Source: Martelella radicis (GTDB lineage: Bacteria > Pseudomonadota > Alphaproteobacteria > Rhizobiales > Rhizobiaceae). Taken from it: DNA of 64,000 bases. Shown here piece by piece: positions 45,703-53,214 of the stretch. The first letter of the stretch is position 1. Every line of letters starts with the position of its first letter. A program made the position numbers and the translations under genes. The stretch is from positions 1 through 64,000 of the forward strand of contig NZ_JACIDZ010000017.1 in the NCBI RefSeq assembly GCF_014196625.1. The letters run 5' to 3'. The notes beneath the pieces were generated by a model, which was given only the letters and a program-made list of their open reading frames with translations, ran no database searches and was not told the DNA's origin.

Positions 45703-46599
45703 ATGATCGCCTCCAATCCGCGCATTCCATATCGATTGGCCGATGACCATGATGCCCTGCCCGCTTTCAACGACCGGCGCATCGTTGTGCAGTTCGTCGT
45801 CAATATGGAGCACTGGCGCTTCGACCATGCGATGCCGCGCGGCATTTCCACGCCGCCGCAGGGCCGCGCCGCCATTCCCGACATTCCCAATTTTGCCTGG
45901 GCCGAATATGGCATGCGCGTCGGCATGAAGCGCTTCTTCGATCTCTTCCGCTCGACCGGCCTGCCTGCCTCCGCCAGCCTCAACGCCAATGTCATCGATG
46001 TCTATCCCGAATGCGCGGAGCAATCCGTCGCGCTCGGCTGGGAGTTCATCGGCCACGGGCTTTACCAGCAGGCCGTCCATACGGAACCGAACGAGGCGGA
46101 GATCATCGAAAGAAGCCTTGAGCGGCTGAAGGCCTATACCGGCGTCAAGACGCGCGGCTGGCTCGGACCGGGCCTTGGCGAAAGCGAGAAGACGCCGGAT
46201 ATTCTGAAAGGCCTCGGCATCGAATATCTGCTCGACTGGGTGCTGGATGACCGCCCCTGCCGGATGGAGACGAAGAATGGCCCGCTTCTTTCCGTGCCCT
46301 ATACGCTGGAGCTGAACGACAGCACCGTCTACGCCGTGGAAAAACACCGCACCGGCGAATTTCTGAACCGCGTCAAGCGTACGCTCTATGCCTTCGAGCG
46401 CGAAGAAGCCAGCGGCACGGTCATCATGACGATCGCGCTTCATCCGCATCTCATGGGCGTTCCCCACCGGATCACCGAGCTCGTCGAGATGGCCGAGGCG
46501 CTGATGGCCCACCCCGATGTGACTTTCGCCCAGCCGGGAGAGGTGGCAAGCTGGTTCGAGGCGCTCTGCAGCGATACGGCAAAACAGAAGACGGCATGA
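45703..46599 (+). CDS. Polysaccharide deacetylase/allantoinase-like (PuuE) protein
   Basis: This 298 aa NodB-fold protein has the allantoinase/PuuE-like start RIPYRLADDHDALPAFNDRRIVVQFVVNMEHW (about 6-37, in pieces) and later LNANVIDVYPECAEQSVALGWEFIGHGLYQQ (about 89-119) with the conserved His. Such proteins often hydrolyse amide bonds of ureides or imides rather than polysaccharide. ATG at 45703 follows AAGGGAAGAG. It overlaps the AtzG-like gene by 4 bp, so it acts with the amidase complex in one pathway. Confidence 0.82.
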   Translation: MIASNPRIPYRLADDHDALPAFNDRRIVVQFVVNMEHWRFDHAMPRGISTPPQGRAAIPDIPNFAWAEYGMRVGMKRFFDLFRSTGLPASASLNANVIDVYPECAEQSVALGWEFIGHGLYQQAVHTEPNEAEIIERSLERLKAYTGVKTRGWLGPGLGESEKTPDILKGLGIEYLLDWVLDDRPCRMETKNGPLLSVPYTLELNDSTVYAVEKHRTGEFLNRVKRTLYAFEREEASGTVIMTIALHPHLMGVPHRITELVEMAEALMAHPDVTFAQPGEVASWFEALCSDTAKQKTA

Positions 46600-46799
46600 A
46601 GCTCATGGATGAGAAGGACACTGTGCGGGCGATCGCCGAGGCCGCCGGCCTCACCCGCATTCTGGCGATGGATGAGGAAGATATTCAAAGCGCAGCGGCG
46701 AGCGCCCGCGCCTTTCGCTCCGCGCTTGTCGAAAAGGACACGCCAGCCGATGAGCCATGGCCGCCGATGACCATCGGGAGGCCTGATGACCGCACCTGA
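46596..46799 (+). CDS. AtzG-like (DUF4089) small amidase partner
   Basis: This 67 aa acidic protein has the DUF4089 pattern: a short helix, then a GatC-like stretch LTRILAMDEEDIQSAAASARAFRSALVEKD (about 19-48). It is the counterpart of AtzG, which forms a complex with the amidase AtzE, the way GatC works with GatA. The gene overlaps the deacetylase by 4 bp and the amidase by 14 bp, so strong coupling is expected. The family call rests on size, the helical pattern and position beside an amidase. Confidence 0.7.
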   Translation: MKLMDEKDTVRAIAEAAGLTRILAMDEEDIQSAAASARAFRSALVEKDTPADEPWPPMTIGRPDDRT

Positions 46800-48177
46800 A
46801 TTCGCCTCTGCAGAAGAAATCGGCGCGCTTTATCGCGACCGCAGGCTTTCGCCTTGCGAATATGTCTCCGACCTTACCCGGCGCATAGAAAGGCTGGACC
46901 CACATCTCAACGCCTTCATCCATTTCGATGCAGAAACCGCCGCAAGACAGGCCGAGGCCCTGACGGCGGAGCTTGATGCCGGAAGGACGCGTGGACCGCT
47001 TCACGGCATCCCCGTCGCCATCAAGGACATTATCGATGTGGAAGGCGTTCCCACCACCTGCGCCTCGCACACGCGACAGAACGCGATTGCGGCGGACGAT
47101 TCCCATGTTGTTGCCCTTCTGCGACGGGCCGGCGCCATCATTTTCGGCAAGACCAATACGCATGAATTCGCCTGCGGGCGGCCGAGCTTCGACCTTCCGG
47201 TTCCCCCGGCGCGCAATCCGTGGAACCCGGATCATCACCCCGGCGGCTCCTCGTCCGGCTCCGGTGCGGGCGTGGCCGCCGGCCTGTTTCCGCTGGCCTT
47301 GGGAACGGATACGGGCGGCTCCGTGCGCCACCCGGCAAGCGCCTGTGGCATTGTCGGCTTCAAGCCCACCTATGGCGCGGTGTCACGGCGCGGCGTGTTT
47401 CCGCTCGCCCAGACGCTCGATAGCATCGGCGCGCTTGCCCGCACCAGCGCCGACGCCGCGCTGCTGATCGATGCCATTGTCGGCGTGGACACAAAAGAAC
47501 CGTCAACCACGCCCATGCCGTGGAAGACCTGCGCGGAGGGCGACACCTCCTCTCTCAAGGGCCTGAAAATCGGCTATATCCGTCAGTTTCACACTGAGGA
47601 TCTTGTCGCGCCCGACGATACGGGGAGGCTGATCGACGGCGCCGCCGCAACCCTTGCCGCGCTTGGCGCAGAGGTCGAGGCGGTCCGCCTGCCGCCGCTT
47701 TCCTCCTTCTTCGCGGTCAACCGCATTCTTCTCTCGGCTGAGGGGTTTGCTGTCCACGCCGACCACCTGCGCACCCGCCACGAGGACTATGGCCGCCTGA
47801 CACGCCGGGCATTGCTCGCCGGCGCTTTCCTGACGGCGGAAGATTATGTGCGGGCACAGAAGCAGCGCAAACGCCTCGTCGAGGCCGTCAACGATGCTTT
47901 CTCGCGCTATGACATCCTGATTTCGGCGAGCTCGATGGAGGCCGCAGCACGGCTGGACGATCCGGCGGAGACGGCCCGCACCTATACGCGACAGGCGCGA
48001 ACGCCGTTCAGCGTCACCGGCCATCCGGCCTTGAGCGTCATGGCGGGACTTTCCGATGATGGCCTGCCGATCGGCGTCCAGCTTGCGGGCCGCGCTTTCG
48101 AAGAGCCGAAGCTGATTGCCGTCACCCGCGCATTTGAAGACGCGCGCGGTCTGCCGATGACGCCGCCTGCCCTATGA
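46786..48177 (+). CDS. Amidase, AtzE-like
   Basis: This 463 aa amidase-signature protein has the Ser-cisSer-Lys triad: Lys in GIPVAIKDIIDVEG (about 75-88), the cis-Ser in the glycine/serine-rich HPGGSSSGSGAGVAAG (about 146-161) and the nucleophile in TDTGGSVRHPAS (about 170-181). Because an AtzG-like subunit precedes it, it is probably the AtzE type that hydrolyses small amides such as carboxybiuret, but its actual substrate is unknown. It overlaps the next gene by 4 bp. Confidence 0.88.
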   Translation: MTAPEFASAEEIGALYRDRRLSPCEYVSDLTRRIERLDPHLNAFIHFDAETAARQAEALTAELDAGRTRGPLHGIPVAIKDIIDVEGVPTTCASHTRQNAIAADDSHVVALLRRAGAIIFGKTNTHEFACGRPSFDLPVPPARNPWNPDHHPGGSSSGSGAGVAAGLFPLALGTDTGGSVRHPASACGIVGFKPTYGAVSRRGVFPLAQTLDSIGALARTSADAALLIDAIVGVDTKEPSTTPMPWKTCAEGDTSSLKGLKIGYIRQFHTEDLVAPDDTGRLIDGAAATLAALGAEVEAVRLPPLSSFFAVNRILLSAEGFAVHADHLRTRHEDYGRLTRRALLAGAFLTAEDYVRAQKQRKRLVEAVNDAFSRYDILISASSMEAAARLDDPAETARTYTRQARTPFSVTGHPALSVMAGLSDDGLPIGVQLAGRAFEEPKLIAVTRAFEDARGLPMTPPAL

Positions 48178-49232
48178 CGCGGGACCGGATGATCTTCGGT
48201 GCGGGGCGCATGGCCGCAACCGCGATTGCCGCTGCGATCGGCGGCGGCGTCGCAAATGCCGCCGGCATTCCGCTCGGCTTTCTGATCGGCGCGATGTTCG
48301 CGACGGCGGCCCTCTCGCTCTTCAACCTGCCCGTCGCCGTGGTGCCCAACAGCCGGCAGGCGGCGCAGGGGCTGATCGGCATTGGCGCCGGCCTTCGTTT
48401 GACACCGGAGGTCGCCGAGCGTCTGGCCGGCCTCTTCCCGGTCATGCTGGCCTCGGCCTTCGCCCTCATCCTGGCGGCCTGCCTCATATCGCTTGCCATC
48501 AGCCGCCTCACCCGGCTTGACCCGGACACTGCCTTTTTCATGAGCCTGCCCGGCGGTATCGCCGAAATGGCCGTGCTCTCCGAGCGCTATGGCGGCGTGC
48601 CCGGCCTGGTCTCGATCGGCCAGTTCCTGCGCATCCTGTTCGTCACGCTCACCATTCCGCAAATCGTCTTCGCCTTCGGGCGCGACGGAGCGGTGCAGCC
48701 GGAAATACCCGTCCCCCACGCGGAGGTCGTGATCCTTCCGCTGATCGTTCTGTGCATCGCGGCTATCGTTCTGGCGCGGCTCTTGAGCGGAAAGCGCGTG
48801 CCCAATGCCTGGCTGCTTTCCGGCATCATCGCCGGCGCGGTGGCGGCGCTGTTCGAGTGGCATACGGCCGTGCCGGTGGAAGGACTGGAACTGGCGCAGA
48901 CCTTCATCGGCATCTCGCTCGGCGCGCGCTGCACCCGCGCCGTCTTCCGCGACGGCTATCGCTTCCTGCCGGCCAACCTCGCCGGCACCGCCACGCTCGT
49001 GGCGTTCTCCACGGCTCTCGCCTTCGTCATCGGTCGCGCCTTTAACATCGACACGATCTCGCTCATCCTGGCGCTGGCGCCGGGCGGCATTGCCGAGATG
49101 TCGCTGGTCTCCGGCCAGATCGGCGCGGATACCGTGCTCGTCGTCGCCTTCCATCTGGTCCGGGTGGTGATGGTGCTGTCGCTTGCCGTCCTCCTGCGGC
49201 GGATTTTCCTGCCGAAAGAGCGGAACGGATAG
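48174..49232 (+). CDS. AbrB family transporter
   Basis: This 352 aa membrane protein has about ten hydrophobic segments arranged as two related halves, each with a glycine-rich signature: FMSLPGGIAEMAVLSERYGG (about 121-140) and ALAPGGIAEMSLVSGQIGAD (about 299-318). This internal duplication is typical of the AbrB family (once called ammonia monooxygenase, no relation to the enzyme). Its transport role is poorly known. Its coupling to the amidase gene (4 bp overlap) suggests that it exports or imports a product or substrate of that pathway. Confidence 0.88.
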   Translation: MTRDRMIFGAGRMAATAIAAAIGGGVANAAGIPLGFLIGAMFATAALSLFNLPVAVVPNSRQAAQGLIGIGAGLRLTPEVAERLAGLFPVMLASAFALILAACLISLAISRLTRLDPDTAFFMSLPGGIAEMAVLSERYGGVPGLVSIGQFLRILFVTLTIPQIVFAFGRDGAVQPEIPVPHAEVVILPLIVLCIAAIVLARLLSGKRVPNAWLLSGIIAGAVAALFEWHTAVPVEGLELAQTFIGISLGARCTRAVFRDGYRFLPANLAGTATLVAFSTALAFVIGRAFNIDTISLILALAPGGIAEMSLVSGQIGADTVLVVAFHLVRVVMVLSLAVLLRRIFLPKERNG

Positions 49233-49392
49233 GCAGACGGAGCGCGCGCCGTCCGCGCCGAAATCCGTTTTCTTCAACGCAGAACGGCGTTTGGCCGCCA
49301 TGTAATCCCGTGCCGAATGCAGCCTTGCGCCTGCCCCCGACTTTTCCTGCGAAAGCGCGTGCTTCACCAGGCGGGCTGCTCATTTCCACGAT

Positions 49393-49406
49393 GTCCTATA
49401 TAGGAC
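49393..49406. promoter_or_regulatory. Perfect 14-bp palindrome upstream of GntR gene
   Basis: GTCCTATATAGGAC is a perfect palindrome 60 bp before the GntR/HutC gene, inside an AT-rich promoter-like stretch. It is a good candidate operator for that regulator, which would repress itself and the TRAP-DUF3604 operon. Confidence 0.55.
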
Positions 49407-49466
49407 TTGCCAATATTTTAAACATGTGCGTTAATTTAGGCAGAAAAACCTACGAAGGACATCCTC

Positions 49467-50240
49467 ATGCCCTCTGGTATGCCATCCCGCTCCAATATGG
49501 CGCTCCATCGCCGGATCTCGGAACAGATCCTGACCGATGTGGAAAACGGCCGCTGGCTTCCCGGCGATCAACTCCCATCCGAGGATCAGCTTGCCAGCGA
49601 GATGAATGCCAGTCTCGGCACCGTGCAGCGGGCGCTGCGCTCGCTGGTGCAGATGGGCGTTGTCGAACGCCATCACGGGCGCGGCACCTTCGTTTCCGGC
49701 GCCCGCGCGCTTGAGGAACAGCTCCAGCATTTCCGCTTCCACGCCGAAGGCAGCGAAAAGCTGCTGCCGGTCTATTTCAAGATCATCAGCGTTGAGGAAA
49801 CCACGGAGACCGGCCCCTGGAGCCATTTTCTCGATGAGGGCGATCCCAATTTCCTGCACATCAGCCGGATTGTGTCCGTCAACGACGAATTCGAGGTCTA
49901 CAGCGAGATCTACCTGCCGGCCGAACGCTTCGCCGATATTGCGCGCATGAGCGAGAAGACGCTGAACGGCGTCTCCTTCCGCGACCTTCTGGCCGAGCGG
50001 TTCAACGCGCCAACACTCAACACCCGCCAGACCATGTCGTGCCAACCCTTTCCGCCACGCGTTGCCCGCAGACTTTCGGTGCCAGCCGGCCAGTACGGGC
50101 TTGTCTGGACCATATGCGGCATGAGCTACCGCGACGCCCCGATCACCTGGCAGCGCATTTTCGTGCCGCCGAGCGACCGTGTCATCGAAATCGGTTCGTT
50201 CTCGCCCAAGAACGCCAACAGCAACAAGAGTTCCGCCTGA
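49467..50240 (+). CDS. GntR family regulator, HutC/UTRA type
   Basis: This 257 aa protein has a winged helix (LHRRISEQILTDVENGRWLPGDQLPSEDQLASEMNASLGTVQRALRSL, about 12-59) and a UTRA ligand domain (about 85-240) with RIVSVNDEFEVYSEIYLP and TICGMSYRDAPITWQRIFVPP. It is directly upstream of a TRAP transporter (72 bp) on the same strand and is very likely its regulator, with an effector related to the transported acid. Confidence 0.9.
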   Translation: MPSGMPSRSNMALHRRISEQILTDVENGRWLPGDQLPSEDQLASEMNASLGTVQRALRSLVQMGVVERHHGRGTFVSGARALEEQLQHFRFHAEGSEKLLPVYFKIISVEETTETGPWSHFLDEGDPNFLHISRIVSVNDEFEVYSEIYLPAERFADIARMSEKTLNGVSFRDLLAERFNAPTLNTRQTMSCQPFPPRVARRLSVPAGQYGLVWTICGMSYRDAPITWQRIFVPPSDRVIEIGSFSPKNANSNKSSA

Positions 50241-50312
50241 CCGTCAAAAGACGGCGGCGACACAAGCGGGCAAAGATCCGCATCAACGACCCATATAACC
50301 AGGAGAACAGCA

Positions 50313-51356
50313 ATGAACGCATTCAGCATGGAATTGTCGCATCTTGCGACCGGACTGACCCGTACGGCGAAGGCAGCGGCCTTCGGCGCCAGCCTCGCCA
50401 TCGCCGCCCTCTCCTCCTCCGCGCTCGCGCAGGACTACCCCGAGATGACGCTCAAATTCGGTCATCCCTACAATGAGAGCCATCCGCTCGCCCAGGGCGC
50501 CCAGATGTTTGCCGATATAATCGGCGAAAAGACCGGCGGCAATGTCGATATCGAGGTCTATCCCAACTCCACGATCGGCTCCTCGCGCGAGCTTGTCGAA
50601 AGCATGCAGATCGGCGTCGTCGATTTCGCACTGGTGCCGACCACCAATGTGGCGAGCTTCTATCCGCCGCTCGACATCTTCTACCTGCCCTTCCTGTTTC
50701 GCGACAGCGAACATGCCTATGCCGTCTCCGACGGCCCCGTCGGCGAAGAACTCTATGCCGGTCTTCTGGCGGAAACCGGAATCCGCACGCTCGGCATGTT
50801 TGAAAGCGGCTTCCGCACCATCACCACATCCGACAAGAAGATCGAAGCGCCGGAAGACATGCAGGGCGTCAAATTCCGCGTCGTCAACAATCCGCTGAAC
50901 GTTGCCACCTTCAAGGCGCTCGGCGCAAACCCGACGCCGATGCCGCTGTCTGAAGTCTTCACCGGTCTGCAGCAGGGCACGGTCGAAGGCCAGGACAACC
51001 CGGTCGGCAACGTCAAGGCCTTCGGCTTCGACAAGGTGCAGGACTATATCACGCTCTCCAACCACCAGTGGGCCGGCATCATGTTCCTGGCCGACGACAA
51101 GATGTGGGAAGTCCTGCCGGAAGATCTGCAGGCGCTGTTTGCCGAGACCGCTCTTGAAACGCAAACATGGGAACGCGCCGAGTTGCAGAAGGTCGAACAG
51201 CAGTATCTCGACGAAATGGAAGCCGACGGCATGACGGTGACCGTGTTGACGCCCGAACAGGCATCGGCCTTCCAGGAGGCGATGGAGCCGGTCTGGGCCG
51301 AATACGGCCCGAAGATTGGCCAGGAACGCATCGATGCCGTCGTTTCCACCCAGTAA
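50313..51356 (+). CDS. TRAP transporter substrate-binding protein DctP
   Basis: This 347 aa periplasmic protein has a signal peptide (about 1-39, ending SSALA). The mature part has MTLKFGHPYNESHPLAQGAQMFAD (about 45-68), IEVYPNSTIGSSRELVESMQIGVVDFALV (about 82-110) and the Arg in MQGVKFRVVNNPLNV (about 183-197) that usually binds the carboxylate of the ligand. AGGAG precedes the ATG. It is close to the DctP group that binds sugar acids and other C4 to C6 acids. The two membrane subunits follow. Confidence 0.93.
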   Translation: MNAFSMELSHLATGLTRTAKAAAFGASLAIAALSSSALAQDYPEMTLKFGHPYNESHPLAQGAQMFADIIGEKTGGNVDIEVYPNSTIGSSRELVESMQIGVVDFALVPTTNVASFYPPLDIFYLPFLFRDSEHAYAVSDGPVGEELYAGLLAETGIRTLGMFESGFRTITTSDKKIEAPEDMQGVKFRVVNNPLNVATFKALGANPTPMPLSEVFTGLQQGTVEGQDNPVGNVKAFGFDKVQDYITLSNHQWAGIMFLADDKMWEVLPEDLQALFAETALETQTWERAELQKVEQQYLDEMEADGMTVTVLTPEQASAFQEAMEPVWAEYGPKIGQERIDAVVSTQ

Positions 51357-51384
51357 GCCGCCGCATCGCGGTCAGGAGGCGGTC

Positions 51385-51885
51385 ATGCCCAATCTTGTGA
51401 AGTCGCTGGATCTGTCGGAACGTCTCCTGACGGTGCTCTGCGTCGTTGCCTTCATCGCGATGTTCGTGCTCGGCATCGCGACGGTGGTCTTCCGCTTCAT
51501 CATCGAAAGCTCGCTCGCCTTTCCGGACGAACTGATCCGCTATCTGTTCGTCTGGATGATCGCGCTTGGTTCGGCGGTTGCCTTCAGGCGCAACATGCAT
51601 GCCGCCATCGGCGTCGTCGTCGAGCGGTTCCCCGTGCGCCTGAAGAGGGGCAGCCTGTTGTTTTCAACGGGCTGCAGCCTCGTCTTCTTCGTGCTGGTCT
51701 TCTGGTATGGCCTGCATCTGATGCTCAGGGTGAGGCCGCAGATTTCCCCGGCGCTCGAGATATCCATGGCCTGGGTCTATGCCGCGATCCCCGTCGGCAT
51801 GGCCTTCCTGGCGGTCTATGCGGTCGAACTGTTCGTCCGCCAGACGCGTGCGCCCGCCGACGAACTGACCGCCCAGAGCGCCTGA
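51385..51885 (+). CDS. TRAP transporter small permease DctQ
   Basis: This 166 aa protein has four hydrophobic segments (about 18-40, 52-70, 88-110, 128-150). FPDELIRYLFVWMIALGSAVAFRRNMHAAIG (about 45-75) is the DctQ hallmark. ATG at 51385 follows AGGAGGCGG. It is 28 bp after dctP and 37 bp before dctM. Confidence 0.9.
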   Translation: MPNLVKSLDLSERLLTVLCVVAFIAMFVLGIATVVFRFIIESSLAFPDELIRYLFVWMIALGSAVAFRRNMHAAIGVVVERFPVRLKRGSLLFSTGCSLVFFVLVFWYGLHLMLRVRPQISPALEISMAWVYAAIPVGMAFLAVYAVELFVRQTRAPADELTAQSA

Positions 51886-51922
51886 TGCCTTTTCGTTTTT
51901 CCGTTTGCAAGGATAGCCGCTG

Positions 51923-53194
51923 ATGGTTACCGCAGCGATCTTCATCTGCCTGCTCGTACTGATGCTGCTGCGCGCACCGATCGCCGTGGCGCTCGGGCTC
52001 TCGAGCGTCGTCGCCCTGTTGATGAGCGATATCAGCCTGGAAATGGTGGTGCAGCGCATGCTGTCGACCAACAATTCCTTCCCGCTTCTCGCCATTCCCT
52101 TCTTCATTCTCGCCGGCGAGATCATGTCCATCGGCGGCATGTCACGCCGCCTTGTCGCCTTCGCCAACGCGTTGGTCGGTCACCTGACCGGCGGGCTTGG
52201 CGCGGTAGCCATTCTCGGCTCCAGCTTCTTTGCAGCGCTTTCCGGCTCGAACGCGGCAACGGTCGCCGCCATCGGCGGCGTGCTGAACCAGCCGATGGCG
52301 GAAAAGGGCTATCGCCCGTCCTTCACCGCGGCAACGATCGCGGCAGCCGGCGTCACCGGCATGATCATCCCGCCGAGCATCCTGCTCATTCTCTACGGCG
52401 TGGTCACCGGCGTTTCCATTTCCGACCTGTTCCTGGCGGGGCTGATGCCGGGTATCGTGATCTGTATCAGCCTGCTCATCCTCAACCGCTTCCTGGCGGT
52501 CAAGGAGAACATCGCACTGCAGCCCTATGAGGGCGTCGGCGAGATCGCCCGGCAATTCCGCTCCGCCTTCCTGCCGCTGATGATGCCGGTGATCATCCTG
52601 TCGGGCATTTACGGCGGCGTTTTCACCCCGACCGAGGCGGCGATCGTCGCCGTGCTCTATGGCCTCGTCGTCGGTCTGATCTACCGCGAGCTGACGCTTG
52701 CCGCGCTCTACACCGCCTTCCGCCGCGCGGTCTTGTCCTCCGCCGTCGTCATGTTCATCATGAACGCTGCCGGCATCTTCGCCTGGACGATCACCATCAA
52801 CCAGATCCCGCAGAGCATCTCGCTCTGGCTCTCCGAAATCGCGGGCTCGCAGATCGTCTACCTGTTGCTGGTCAATGTCTTCCTGCTCTTCGTCGGCTGC
52901 CTGATGAACGCGGCGGCCGCGATCGTCATCTTCACGTCGATCCTTTATCCGGCGGCCATGAGCTTCGGCATCGACCCGGTGCTCTTCGGCATCATCATCT
53001 CGGTGAACCTGTCGATCGGCACGGTCACGCCGCCGCTCGGCGTCGACCTGTTCATCGCCTCCGCCATCACCAAGGTCTCCATGGAACGCATCGTTGCGGC
53101 CATCTGGCCCTATATCCTGGTGCTGCTCATCGATCTCCTCATCATCACCTTCTTTCCGCCGCTCTCGACCTTTCTTGTCAGCGTCTTCTCCTGA
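51923..53194 (+). CDS. TRAP transporter large permease DctM
   Basis: This 423 aa protein has about twelve hydrophobic segments and the DctM signatures FPLLAIPFFILAGEIMSIGGMSRRL (about 52-76), ALSGSNAATVAAIGGVLNQPM (about 108-128) and AAGVTGMIIPPSILLILYGV (about 141-160), with SGIYGGVFTPTEAAIVAVLYGL later. It completes the sodium-driven uptake system. It is followed 20 bp later by the DUF3604 gene. Confidence 0.94.
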   Translation: MVTAAIFICLLVLMLLRAPIAVALGLSSVVALLMSDISLEMVVQRMLSTNNSFPLLAIPFFILAGEIMSIGGMSRRLVAFANALVGHLTGGLGAVAILGSSFFAALSGSNAATVAAIGGVLNQPMAEKGYRPSFTAATIAAAGVTGMIIPPSILLILYGVVTGVSISDLFLAGLMPGIVICISLLILNRFLAVKENIALQPYEGVGEIARQFRSAFLPLMMPVIILSGIYGGVFTPTEAAIVAVLYGLVVGLIYRELTLAALYTAFRRAVLSSAVVMFIMNAAGIFAWTITINQIPQSISLWLSEIAGSQIVYLLLVNVFLLFVGCLMNAAAAIVIFTSILYPAAMSFGIDPVLFGIIISVNLSIGTVTPPLGVDLFIASAITKVSMERIVAAIWPYILVLLIDLLIITFFPPLSTFLVSVFS

Positions 53195-53214
53195 ATTTCC
53201 GGACCCTTTGAAAC

